Part shown: positions 36,246 to 45,104 of the stretch, in pieces
Layout: every line of letters begins with the position of its first letter
Numbering within the stretch: position 1 is the first letter of the stretch
Notes under the pieces: model-generated
Told to the model about the DNA's origin: nothing
What the model saw: only the letters and a program-made list of their open reading frames with translations
Database searches by the model: none
Position numbers and translations under genes: made by a program
Source of the DNA: an uncultured Microbacterium sp.
GTDB taxonomy: Bacteria; Actinomycetota; Actinomycetes; Actinomycetales; Microbacteriaceae
DNA length: 64,000 nt
Direction of reading: 5' to 3'
Assembly (NCBI RefSeq): GCF_947489255.1
Contig: NZ_CANLCY010000002.1
Location: 1 to 64,000, forward strand

Positions 36246-36791
36246 ATGCCCCGTCTCGTCGCCGTCTGCGCCGTTCGTGAATTGCATCCGGATGCCGGGT
36301 CCGTCGGCGTGACCGCGATCGACAAGCGCGCACTCGACGGCGCCGTGCGCGTGGGCAAGCTCGGGGTGCGCGCCGATGTGCAGGCGAGCCGGAAGCATCA
36401 CGGCGGCCCCGACAAGGCGGTCTACGCCTACGCGGCGGAGGACGCCGCGTTCTGGGAGGGCGAGCTCGGCCGCGAGCTGCACCCGGGATGGTTCGGGGAG
36501 AACCTGCGCGTGGAGGGCATCGACGTCAACAACGCCCGCATCGGCGAGGTGTGGCGCATCGGTGACGCCGTCGAGGTGGAGGTGACGATGCCCCGCACGC
36601 CCTGCGCGACCTTCGCACGCTGGGTCGGCGGCGCGGCGGCACGCGGATGGGTCAAGCGGTTCTCCGACGAGGGGCGTCTGGGCGCTTATCTGCGCGTGCG
36701 TCGCGCGGGCGAGGTGCGCGCGGGGGATGCCGTCGAGGTCGTGTCGTCGCCGGAGGGAGCGCCGACCGTGCTCGAGGTGTATCGCAGCTGA
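36246..36791 (+). CDS. MOSC domain-containing protein
   Basis: A 181-residue protein consisting of a stand-alone MOSC domain, related to the C-terminal domain of molybdenum cofactor sulfurase and to YiiM. Motifs: the conserved HHGGPDKAVYAYA, GWFGENLRVEGID, the Cys of MPRTPCATFARW that in relatives handles sulfur or binds cofactor, and GDAVEV. It may deliver sulfur to metal centres or take part in detoxification of N-hydroxylated bases. The start lies 6 nt from TAGCAT, so a leaderless message is likely. Confidence 0.9.
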   Translation: MPRLVAVCAVRELHPDAGSVGVTAIDKRALDGAVRVGKLGVRADVQASRKHHGGPDKAVYAYAAEDAAFWEGELGRELHPGWFGENLRVEGIDVNNARIGEVWRIGDAVEVEVTMPRTPCATFARWVGGAAARGWVKRFSDEGRLGAYLRVRRAGEVRAGDAVEVVSSPEGAPTVLEVYRS

Positions 36792-36868
36792 GCCGCGGGC
36801 CGTCGGGCGTGCGCGCCGGTGCCGGGGGATCGGCCGACGGTGGGCGTGCGCGCCATTGGGGCGGCTGT

Positions 36869-36950
36869 GCACGACGGCGGGAAGTTTTGGCGACACGCCG
36901 GCCGGCAGGCGTGGGAGGCGGCGAGTCGTCCGTTCGTCCTGCCGTTGTGC
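36869..36950. repeat. 82-bp palindromic element, family B, copy 1
   Basis: Ends GCACGACGGCGG (36869-36880) and CTGCCGTTGTGC (36939-36950) are imperfect inverted repeats. The inner GCGACACGCCGGCCGG is shared with two copies near 59.3 and 59.4 kb, which are also exactly 82 bp long. It lies between the convergent MOSC and fbaA genes. Confidence 0.75.
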
Positions 36951-37106
36951 GCGGGGGCGTGCGTGGGCGGCGTTGGGTGGGGGCGGTGGGTTTCGGCCGT
37001 GGGGCTCGACGGAGGCGGCGAGTCGTCCATTCGTCCAGCCGTTGTGCGCGGGGGCGTGCGTGGGCGGCGTTGGGTGGCGCGGTGCGTTCCGGTCGTGGGG
37101 CCCGAC
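36914..37106. repeat. 97-bp tandem duplication
   Basis: Two near-identical units, 36914-37010 and 37011-37106, each starting GGAGGCGGCGAGTCGTCC, with a truncated third start at 37107. It overlaps the right end of the 82-bp element and carries its right arm twice. The gap 36792-37136 contains no supported gene. Confidence 0.85.
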
Positions 37107-37136
37107 GGAGGCGGAGGAGCGTGGCATCCGGAAACG

Positions 37137-37168
37137 ACGAACGCCCCGGCCGGAGCCGGGGCGTTCGT
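37137..37168 (-). terminator. rho-independent terminator of fbaA
   Basis: A perfect 14-bp stem ACGAACGCCCCGGC/GCCGGGGCGTTCGT with a 4-nt loop lies 14 bp beyond the fbaA stop. Confidence 0.85.
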
Positions 37169-37182
37169 GAGGCGCGAGTGGG

Positions 37183-38211
<1,029 letters not shown>

Positions 38212-38377
38212 GGAGGTGCTCCTTGGTGTTGTCGGGACAACGGTCACTCTAGCGAAGCCGCCGGATCGTGACGGTCCCGCGGCGACAGGAACGCGGCAGT
38301 TCTGTCGTTTCGTTAAGAACGGCGAATCCTTCGTGTCCGCGGCGCGGAAAACAGCCGAATGTGACGGCCACGCTGGA

Positions 38378-38383
38378 TACAGT
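38378..38383 (+). promoter_or_regulatory. -10 box of glpX
   Basis: TACAGT ends 7 nt before the ATG at 38391 (10 nt before GTG 38394), favouring the ATG and a leaderless message. Confidence 0.55.
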
Positions 38384-38390
38384 GGGGCCC

Positions 38391-39380
38391 ATGGTGAGCC
38401 TGACTGCCGACATGAGCCCTTTGCACCCCGACCGCAACCTGGCTCTGGAGTTGGTGAGGGCGACGGAGGCGGCATCCATCCGTGCCGTCCCCTTCATCGG
38501 GCGGGGTGACAAGGAGGCCGCCGACGGCGCGGCCGTCGACGCGATGCGCGCCTTCTTCAGCACCGTCAACTTCGACGGCACGATCGTCATCGGCGAGGGC
38601 GAGAAGGACAACGCCCCCATGCTCTACAACGGGGAGCGCGTCGGCAGCGGCCGTGGCCCCCAGTGCGACGTCGCGGTCGATCCGATCGACGGCACCTCGC
38701 TCACGGCCGCCGGCCGTCAGAACGCCCTCTCGGTCATCGCGGTCTCCGACCAGGGGACCATGCTCGATGCATCGAGCGTCTTCTACATGGACAAGCTCGT
38801 CACGGGCCCCGCGGGCGTGGGCGTGGTCGACATCCGCCTGCCCATCGGCGAGAACATCCGCCTGCTGGCCAAGGCGCTGGGCAAGCCGGTCGACGAGATC
38901 GTCGTGTCGGTGCTGAACCGTCCCCGCCACGAGCAGCTCATCGCCGACATCCGCGAAGCGGGCGCCGGAACCCGTCTGATGAGCGACGGCGACGTGGCCG
39001 GCGGCATCAACGCCGCCCGTCACAACGCCCGTACCGACATGTGCGTGGGCATCGGCGGCAGCCCCGAGGGCATCGTCACCGCCTGCGCCATCAAGGCCCT
39101 CGGCGGTCACATCCAGGGCGTGCTCGCTCCCCGTACCGACGACGAGAAGCACAAGGGCCTGGATGCCGGCCTCAAGATCGACGGCACGGTCTACGAGGCC
39201 GATGATCTGGTGAAGGGCAAGAACACGATCTTCGTGGCGACGGGCGTGACCGACGGCCAGCTCGTGCAGGGCGTGCGCCGCGACGGTGACTTCATCTACA
39301 CCGAGAGCGTCGTCCTGCGTGGAGCCTCGGGCACGCTCCGGCGCATCTCGTCGGAGCACCTGACCTCGAAGTGGCTGTGA
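38391..39380 (+). CDS. glpX: class II fructose-1,6-bisphosphatase
   Basis: A 329-residue metal-dependent phosphatase of gluconeogenesis. Motifs: IGRGDKEAADG, IGEGEKDNAPMLYNGE, DPIDGTSLTAAG (metal-binding Asp and Glu), GDVAGGI and GIGGSPEGIVTA. It is the usual FBPase of actinobacteria. The ATG at 38391 is 7 nt after TACAGT; GTG 38394 is a near alternative. It is divergent from fbaA with a 179-bp shared control region, which would let glycolytic and gluconeogenic flux be coordinated. A 17-bp tandem repeat follows 10 bp after the stop. Confidence 0.96.
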   Translation: MVSLTADMSPLHPDRNLALELVRATEAASIRAVPFIGRGDKEAADGAAVDAMRAFFSTVNFDGTIVIGEGEKDNAPMLYNGERVGSGRGPQCDVAVDPIDGTSLTAAGRQNALSVIAVSDQGTMLDASSVFYMDKLVTGPAGVGVVDIRLPIGENIRLLAKALGKPVDEIVVSVLNRPRHEQLIADIREAGAGTRLMSDGDVAGGINAARHNARTDMCVGIGGSPEGIVTACAIKALGGHIQGVLAPRTDDEKHKGLDAGLKIDGTVYEADDLVKGKNTIFVATGVTDGQLVQGVRRDGDFIYTESVVLRGASGTLRRISSEHLTSKWL

Positions 39381-39390
39381 CGCGGGCGGA

Positions 39391-39476
39391 CTGCTGAGAC
39401 GGGCCGGCTGCCGAGGCGGGCTGGCTTCGGGGACGGGCCGTCTGCCGAGACGGGCCGGCTGGTGAGGCGAGCACGG
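39391..39476. repeat. 17-bp tandem repeat, about five degenerate copies
   Basis: Units start at 39391, 39408, 39425, 39442 and 39459, with consensus CTGCCGAGACGGGCCGG. They sit just after glpX. The remaining gap to 39723 has no gene; CAGAAT at 39661-39666 could be the -10 box of the next small gene. Confidence 0.8.
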
Positions 39477-39723
39477 GCCGAGCTCGAGCGGGCGATCGGG
39501 TCCGAAGAGCGGGTCGCCGACATTTCGCCCGCGACGTGGCGACCAGCCGTCGGCGGGCTGCTGTTCCGCGGACCGCCGCAGCGCGAACGACCGACCGGCG
39601 TGCAGATACAGCCGGGCGTGTCGTGACGCAAGCGTGACCGGTCCCTCGGACCTCGTCTGGCAGAATCTCTAGGAGTGTCAACGGCGACGCTGTGTTCTTC
39701 CGAGACCCGAAGGGGGATCGTCC

Positions 39724-39936
39724 ATGGCAACAGCTCCGACGAATCAGACCGCACCTCAGACAGGTGCGCAGGCGGTCATCGCCAGCGCCGTCGACCCGGC
39801 TCGCCGTCCCGACGTACTCTTGCGCGTCCGCCGCGACGAGGGTCACGAGGTCAGCGCGTGGTGGATGGTCGGTGCCTTCGTGGGCGTGTCCGCCGCCGTG
39901 GTGAGCCTGCTGAGCTGGGTGCCCGGCGGGTCCTGA
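39724..39936 (+). CDS. small single-pass membrane protein, unknown function
   Basis: A 70-residue protein. A soluble N-terminal half with Gln/Thr/Ala and RRPDVLLRVRRDEGHEVSAW precedes one membrane helix (about 47-66) ending at the C-terminus with PGGS. The ATG at 39724 follows GAAGGGGGATCG. I recognise no family, though the clear start site, ribosome site and membrane helix support a real gene. It is convergent with rmuC. Confidence 0.7.
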   Translation: MATAPTNQTAPQTGAQAVIASAVDPARRPDVLLRVRRDEGHEVSAWWMVGAFVGVSAAVVSLLSWVPGGS

Positions 39937-40082
39937 GCCTTCTTCCGGATACCGCGGCCCGAGGTCGCGGCATCCCGCTTTCCGAACCGGGTCGATCCGT
40001 CAGGGTCGGCCCGGTCTCGTCTGCGGGGATGGCGCCCGTCGATCGTCGACCTGAGTCGCTCAGGCCGCGGCGTCGCGGCGCG

Positions 40083-41468
40083 TCATTGCTCCGCCGGTCG
40101 ACCCGGGTCGGCGGGGAACCCCGCCCGCTCGCGAACGCTCCCGATATCGGCATAGGTGGGCGCCGCGGCCGCTTCGGTCTCGCCGAGCGTCGCGTCGGCG
40201 GGGTCGTCGGGGGCGGAGCCCTCGGGGTCGGCCGGTGACGCCGGCGCGTCGATGTCGAGCATCTCGGGCGCCGTCCACCGGCGGGGCGTCGCGTCGAGGG
40301 CCGGGGGAGCGCTGACGGCCGCGAGCTTCGTCTCGTCGATCCCCGGGAACTTGCGGGCGGTGACGAGCACGCGCGACTCGAGCGACCCCGCGAAACGGTT
40401 GTAGCTGTCGACCGTCTTCTCGATCGCGCGACGCAGGTCGTTGGCGTGCCCCGCGAGGACCCCGACCCGCTCGTACAGCTCGGTGCCGAGCTGGAACAGC
40501 GTTCGAGCCTCGTCGGACACGTCTTGCTGCGTCCAGGTGAACGCCACCGTCTTCAACACCGCCCACAGGTTGACCGGAGAGGCGAGGGCGACGCGCCGCG
40601 CGAAGGCGTACTCGAGCAGGGTCGGATCTTCGTCGAGAGCGGAAGCGAGGAGCGATTCGCTGGGGAGGAAGCACACGACGAACTCGGGGCTGGTGGTCAG
40701 TCCCGCCCAGTAGGCCTTCTTCGCCAGCGCGTCGACGTGCGCCCGTACCGCCCGCGCGTGCTTGGACAGGAGCGATGCTCGCCGCGCGCCCTCGTCGCCG
40801 TGCGCGGTCACCGCGATGGCGCTCGCCTGCAGGTAGGCGTCGAGGGGGACCTTGGCATCCACCGCGAGGGCCTTGCCCCCGGGGAGGCGCACGACCATGT
40901 CGGGGCGACCGGCTCCGGCGTCGCTGGAGATCGCCGTCTGGAGGTCGAAGTCGACGTAGCGGGTGAGTCCTGCGGCTTCGACGACGCGTCGGAGCTGCGT
41001 CTCGCCCCACACCCCGCGCGTCGCGCCCGAGCGCATGGCGGAGGCGAGCGACTCGGTGGTGGCGCGCAGGGCCTCGTCGGCCTCGCGCGAGAGCCTGAGC
41101 TGCTCGCCCAGCGCGGAGTACTGCTCGACGCGGTCGCGCTCGAGCCCGTCGACCTTGCGCTGCATCGCGTCGAGGGTCTCGCGGACGGGGTCGAGGGCGC
41201 GCAGGACGGTCTGCTCGCGACGCTCGCGTTCTTCGCGAGCGGCTTGGTCGGATCGCGACTGGCCGACGAGCTCGCGATACATCGCCGCCTGATGCTCGAG
41301 CTGCTGCTGCAGCCCCGCCCGCGCGGTCTCGGCCGCAACCGCGCGGGCCTCGAGATCGCGCTGGTCGACAGCGCTGCGCGCGGCCACACGGGCCCCACCG
41401 ACGAACCACCCGCCGGCGACGCCGAGCGCCAGGGCGAGGATCACGAGCACGAGGGTGATGGCATCCAT
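40083..41468 (-). CDS. rmuC: DNA recombination protein RmuC homologue
   Basis: A 461-residue protein. An N-terminal membrane helix (about 4-24) is followed by a long coiled coil (about 35-145) and the RmuC nuclease-like domain with RGVWGETQLRRVVE, RPDMVVRLPGGKALAVDAKVPL, KKAYWAGL and FVVCFLPSES, then YNRFAGSLESRVLVTARKF. RmuC limits sequence inversions at short repeats. A disordered acidic tail of about 60 residues ends it. The ATG at 41468 is preferred to one 6 codons upstream, because the membrane helix starts directly after it. Confidence 0.92.
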   Translation of the reverse strand: MDAITLVLVILALALGVAGGWFVGGARVAARSAVDQRDLEARAVAAETARAGLQQQLEHQAAMYRELVGQSRSDQAAREERERREQTVLRALDPVRETLDAMQRKVDGLERDRVEQYSALGEQLRLSREADEALRATTESLASAMRSGATRGVWGETQLRRVVEAAGLTRYVDFDLQTAISSDAGAGRPDMVVRLPGGKALAVDAKVPLDAYLQASAIAVTAHGDEGARRASLLSKHARAVRAHVDALAKKAYWAGLTTSPEFVVCFLPSESLLASALDEDPTLLEYAFARRVALASPVNLWAVLKTVAFTWTQQDVSDEARTLFQLGTELYERVGVLAGHANDLRRAIEKTVDSYNRFAGSLESRVLVTARKFPGIDETKLAAVSAPPALDATPRRWTAPEMLDIDAPASPADPEGSAPDDPADATLGETEAAAAPTYADIGSVRERAGFPADPGRPAEQ

Positions 41469-41609
41469 GGGGTCAGCATGCCGCACACCTCCGACATCGC
41501 CGGAAAGACGGGCCGGGCGGGCGCGGGCGAGGGCGGATGCGACGCGAGAAGGTTGCCGGTGGTGCTCGGTGGGAGGCCTCAGACCGCGATCGGGAGGCGA
41601 TGGCCTGAT

Positions 41610-42203
41610 TCAGGCGACGGCGCGCTCGGCCGGTTCGACGGCGATCTGCGAGATGCGCACGCCCAAGTGCGCGGCGAGGCCCTGTACGTCGTCGACCCCG
41701 GCGCGCCGGGCGCAGTCGATCGTGATCTCGGCGCACGCGACGGCGTCGGCGAGCGCGTCGTGGTGCGCGAAGGGGGAACAGCCCGCCTCGGCGGCGACGA
41801 GCGGCAGCCGGTAGGAGTCGAGCGTGTAGGTCTTGCGCGACATCTGCACGCTGCAGAGGTAGCGGTAGGGCGGGCACTCGTCGCCGGTCGCGGCGCACGC
41901 GCGACGGAGGACCGACATGTCGAAGCCGGCGTTGTGCGCCACGAGCACGTCGGAGCCGGCGAAGGCCGTGAGGCGTTCGAGCTGGGCGCTCCACGACGGC
42001 GCGTCCACGACGTGGGCGGGTTCGATGCCGTGGATGCCGACGTTGATCGGGGCGAAGTGGTCGTGCCCGGGCGGCGGCTTGATGAGCCAGGCCGCGGTGG
42101 CGACGACGCGACCCCCGCGCACCCGCGCGAGCCCCACGGCACAGGCGGACGCTCCGCTGGAGTTCGCCGTTTCGAAGTCGATCGCGGTGAAATCCAGAGC
42201 CAC
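41610..42203 (-). CDS. DEDDh-type 3'-5' exonuclease (DnaQ-like)
   Basis: A 197-residue exonuclease. ExoI carries Asp9 and Glu11 in IDFETANSS, ExoII the Asp of HNAGFDMSVLRR, and ExoIII the His and Asp of HHDALADA, the full DEDDh set of the DNA polymerase III epsilon/oligoribonuclease superfamily. Nothing links it to a particular polymerase; a role in DNA repair or RNA turnover is likely. The GTG at 42203 sits 6 nt after CAGGGT on the minus strand, fitting the leaderless pattern. Confidence 0.9.
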   Translation of the reverse strand: MALDFTAIDFETANSSGASACAVGLARVRGGRVVATAAWLIKPPPGHDHFAPINVGIHGIEPAHVVDAPSWSAQLERLTAFAGSDVLVAHNAGFDMSVLRRACAATGDECPPYRYLCSVQMSRKTYTLDSYRLPLVAAEAGCSPFAHHDALADAVACAEITIDCARRAGVDDVQGLAAHLGVRISQIAVEPAERAVA

Positions 42204-42209
42204 GGCTCC

Positions 42210-42215
42210 ACCCTG
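42210..42215 (-). promoter_or_regulatory. putative -10 box of the exonuclease gene
   Basis: CAGGGT on the minus strand ends 6 nt before the GTG at 42203. Confidence 0.35.
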
Positions 42216-42247
42216 CGCCGTGGGGGCCGCGTCGCCCGGGAGGCGCG

Positions 42248-42377
42248 CCGGGGTCCGCCACCTAGGGCGAAAGGGGCGGCGGACACCGTCGCGCGGGTCC
42301 GTCGGCGACACACCGGGGTCCGCCCTGCACGGCGGAGGGGGCGGCGGACACTGTCGCGCGGGGTCCGTCGGCGAGAC
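42248..42377. repeat. 65-bp tandem duplication in a divergent promoter region
   Basis: Two units (42248-42312 and 42313-42377) share CCGGGGTCCGCC and GGGGCGGCGGACAC at the same offsets. Each contains a GTCCGCC/GGCGGAC inverted pair. The region 42204-42511 between the divergent exonuclease and methyltransferase genes has no other feature except their -10 boxes. Confidence 0.8.
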
Positions 42378-42498
42378 ACCGGCGTTCGGCATCCGGGATC
42401 GGCGTGTCGAGCACCGACTCCGCGCAACGGCTCCCGGGCTGAGGGGCACGCCTCCGACGCCGGGCCGATCGCCCTGCTGCGGTGTCGGAGGGGCAGCG

Positions 42499-42504
42499 TA
42501 GGGT
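42499..42504 (+). promoter_or_regulatory. -10 box of the methyltransferase gene
   Basis: TAGGGT ends 7 nt before the ATG at 42512. Confidence 0.5.
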
Positions 42505-42511
42505 CGGGGCC

Positions 42512-43261
42512 ATGACGGGGAGTGAGAAGTCGACGTCGTTCGGGCAGGCGGCATCCGCCTACGAATCGGGCCGACCGGGGTACCCGGCCGCGGCTGTGGA
42601 GTGGCTGCTCGCGCCGGTGCGCGAGCCGGGACGCGGCCTGCGCGTGGCCGACGTCGGTGCCGGGACGGGAAAGCTCACGCGCGCGGTCGTCGAGCTCGGC
42701 GCCGACGTCGTGGCGGTCGACCCGGATGCCGACATGCTCGCGACTCTGCGCGAGGCGGTGAGGGGTGTCCCCACGTTCGTCGGCACGGCTGAGCACCTGC
42801 CGCTTCCCGACGCCGGCCTCGACGCCCTCGTGATGGGGCAGGCCTGGCACTGGGTCGACGTCGAGGCCGCGTCGCGCGAAGCCGGGCGGGTGCTGCGCAG
42901 CGGCGGCTCGCTCGGTCTGATCTGGAACATCCGCGACGACGCCGTCGACTGGGTGCGGCGCCTGACGGCGGCCATGGGCGGCTCGAACGCCGAGGTGCTC
43001 CTCGCGACCACCGGCCCGCGCGTCGGAGAGCCGTTCGCGGGGCTCGAGCATCGCGAATGGCGGTGGGAGCGGCCGATCACCCTGCCCGTGCTGCGCGAGC
43101 TCGTCTCTTCGCGCAGCGACATCATCACCGCGAGTCCGCGGGAGCGCGCGCGGATCGACGCCGCGGTCGACGGGGTGGTGGCATCCGTTCCCGAACTGGC
43201 CGACGGGGGCACCGTCGCGCTGCCCTACGTCACCCACGCGTTCCGCGCGCGGCGGCCCTGA
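42512..43261 (+). CDS. class I SAM-dependent methyltransferase
   Basis: A 249-residue soluble methyltransferase. The SAM-binding motif I VADVGAGTGKLTRAVVE (about 44-60), acidic strand VAVDPDADML, motif II GTAEHLPLPDAGLDALVMGQAWHW and motif III VLRSGGSLGLIWN define the methyltransferase-11 fold. The AWHWVD segment is typical of uncharacterised YafE/trans-aconitate-like members. The substrate is unknown. The ATG at 42512 has leaderless spacing from TAGGGT. ychF follows 39 bp later with its own box. Confidence 0.88.
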   Translation: MTGSEKSTSFGQAASAYESGRPGYPAAAVEWLLAPVREPGRGLRVADVGAGTGKLTRAVVELGADVVAVDPDADMLATLREAVRGVPTFVGTAEHLPLPDAGLDALVMGQAWHWVDVEAASREAGRVLRSGGSLGLIWNIRDDAVDWVRRLTAAMGGSNAEVLLATTGPRVGEPFAGLEHREWRWERPITLPVLRELVSSRSDIITASPRERARIDAAVDGVVASVPELADGGTVALPYVTHAFRARRP

Positions 43262-43286
43262 CGCGGTGAGGGCGCCCCGGGCCGGG

Positions 43287-43292
43287 TAACCT
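43287..43292 (+). promoter_or_regulatory. -10 box of ychF
   Basis: TAACCT ends 8 nt before the GTG at 43301. Confidence 0.45.
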
Positions 43293-43300
43293 GGACTCCC

Positions 43301-44374
43301 GTGGCTCTTACCATCGGAATCGTCGGCCTTCCCAACGTGGGAAAGTCCACTCTCTTCAACGCCCTGACCAAGAACTCGGTGCTCGCCGCGAACTACCCGT
43401 TCGCCACCATCGAGCCCAACGTCGGGGTCGTGAACCTTCCCGATGCGCGGCTGCAGAAGCTCGCCGACGTGTTCGGCAGCGAGCGTCTCGTGCCCGCCGC
43501 GGTGTCGTTCGTCGACATCGCCGGCATCGTCCGCGGCGCGAGCGAGGGCGAGGGGCTCGGCAACCAGTTCCTCGCGAACATTCGTGAGGCGGATGCCATC
43601 GCCCAGGTCGTCCGCGGATTCGCCGACGACGACGTGGTCCACGTCGACGGCCAGGTGAACCCGGCCAGCGACATGGAGACCATCAACGCGGAGCTGCAGC
43701 TCGCCGACCTCCAGACGCTGGAGAAGGCGATCACCCGGTACGAGAAAGAGGTCAAGGGCAAGAAGCTCGACCCCTCGGTGCTCGACACCGCCAAGGCCGC
43801 GCAGGACGCCCTTCAGCGGGGCGTGCTGCTGTCGGCATCCGGTCTCGACCTCTCGCCGATCCGCGAACTGGGCCTGCTCACCGCGAAGCCCTTCATCTTC
43901 GTCTTCAACGTCGACGAGGCCGTGCTCACGGATCAGGCCAAGAAGGACGAGCTCGCGGCCCTGGTCGCTCCCGCGAAGGCCGTCTTCCTGGATGCCAAGA
44001 TCGAGTCCGAGCTGATCGACCTCGACCCCGAGGACGCCGCCGAGCTGCTGGCATCCACGGGTCAGGACGAGTCGGGTCTGGATCAGCTCGCCCGCATCGG
44101 CTTCGCCACGCTGGGCTTGCAGACCTACCTCACCGCCGGCCCCAAGGAAGCGCGCGCCTGGACGATCCCGCAGGGTGCCAAGGCCCCGCAGGCGGCCGGT
44201 GTCATCCACACCGACTTCGAGAAGGGCTTCATCAAGGCCGAGGTCATCTCGTTCGCCGACCTGGTCGAGCTCGGCTCGGTGGCCGAAGCGCGTGCGAAGG
44301 GCAAGGCACGCCTCGAGGGCAAGGACTACGTCATGCAGGACGGCGACGTGGTGGAGTTCCGCTTCAACAACTGA
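43301..44374 (+). CDS. ychF: redox-regulated ribosome-binding ATPase YchF
   Basis: A 357-residue OBG-family ATPase. G1 is GLPNVGKST with Lys15, the switch region follows with FVDIAGIVRGASEGEGLGNQFL, and the specificity loop is FNVDEA, replacing the NKxD of GTPases, which underlies ATP preference. A coiled-coil insertion (about 130-175) and a C-terminal TGS-like domain ending in YVMQDGDVVEFRFNN complete it. It acts at ribosomes and in stress responses. The GTG at 43301 is 8 nt after TAACCT. Confidence 0.97.
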   Translation: MALTIGIVGLPNVGKSTLFNALTKNSVLAANYPFATIEPNVGVVNLPDARLQKLADVFGSERLVPAAVSFVDIAGIVRGASEGEGLGNQFLANIREADAIAQVVRGFADDDVVHVDGQVNPASDMETINAELQLADLQTLEKAITRYEKEVKGKKLDPSVLDTAKAAQDALQRGVLLSASGLDLSPIRELGLLTAKPFIFVFNVDEAVLTDQAKKDELAALVAPAKAVFLDAKIESELIDLDPEDAAELLASTGQDESGLDQLARIGFATLGLQTYLTAGPKEARAWTIPQGAKAPQAAGVIHTDFEKGFIKAEVISFADLVELGSVAEARAKGKARLEGKDYVMQDGDVVEFRFNN

Positions 44375-44403
44375 CGCGCGGGTCGGACGGACGGGGTCGA
44401 TCG

Positions 44404-44946
44404 ATGGCTGCGGACGTGACCGTCACCGCGCGCCATGACGCGGCGAAGCGAGCGGCCGTGGGACGGACCCTGGCCACGCTCGTCCGGAAGCAGGGCATCC
44501 TGCTGCTCGTTCTCGGCGTGCTGTGGGGACTTGTTACTCTGCTGCCGGTCGTGGCGGCGTCCATCGTCGGACAGGCGAGCGTCTCGCTCTTCCTCGCTAT
44601 CGCAGCGATGCTCGTCGTCCCTCTCGCCATGGGCGCGCTGGGTGTGCGTCAGCTCCGGCGGCGGCCGCGCATCCCCGAGATCGCTGTCGCGATCACTCCC
44701 ACGAGCGTGCAGTTCCCCGCGATCGAGCGGCCGTCGGGTCTGTTTCCGCGGGTGCGCGGTGAGGAGTGGGCCCGAGAAGGTACGACCGCGGAGATCCGAC
44801 CGGCGTCCGGTCTGCTGCGGACGGCTCTCGTCGTCTTCGCGCGCCAGGACGGGCGCAAGCGGCGTCGTCGCACGGTCTCCGCCGAGAACCTCGACATCGA
44901 CCCGCGGATCCTCGTGGACGCGCTCGGAGGCCCGCCCTCCGCGTAG
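44404..44946 (+). CDS. membrane protein of unknown function
   Basis: A 180-residue protein with a basic N-terminal tail, two closely spaced membrane helices (about 31-53 and 58-80) and a C-terminal cytosolic domain of about 95 residues rich in Arg, containing IPEIAVAITPTSVQF and a TVSAENLDIDPRILVDAL end. I recognise no family. The domain after paired helices is reminiscent of PH-like or photosystem-type small membrane proteins, but this is a guess. The ATG at 44404 is 29 bp after ychF with a weak ribosome site. Confidence 0.7.
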   Translation: MAADVTVTARHDAAKRAAVGRTLATLVRKQGILLLVLGVLWGLVTLLPVVAASIVGQASVSLFLAIAAMLVVPLAMGALGVRQLRRRPRIPEIAVAITPTSVQFPAIERPSGLFPRVRGEEWAREGTTAEIRPASGLLRTALVVFARQDGRKRRRRTVSAENLDIDPRILVDALGGPPSA

Positions 44947-45056
44947 CGACGGGGCGTCGAAACGAGGAAGCGACCCGGCCGCCCGCTCCGGCCGACGGTT
45001 TCGCGAGCTCCGCGGGGACGACGGTCGGGCCGCAGGGGCTCGCGGCCACGAACACG

Positions 45057-45088
45057 CGGAACCCCCGACCACGCGGCCGGGGGTTCCG
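45057..45088 (-). terminator. terminator of the secreted-protein gene
   Basis: An 11-bp perfect stem CGGAACCCCCG/CGGGGGTTCCG with a 10-nt loop lies 16 bp beyond the stop of the leftward gene. Confidence 0.75.
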
Positions 45089-45104
45089 AGGGGTACGGCG
45101 CGAC

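Noticed and set aside
36792..37136. Repeats here considered as a CRISPR array or as coding sequence
   Set aside because: Units are 97 bp without constant-length unique spacers, no cas genes are present, and translations in all frames are low-complexity without a start signal.
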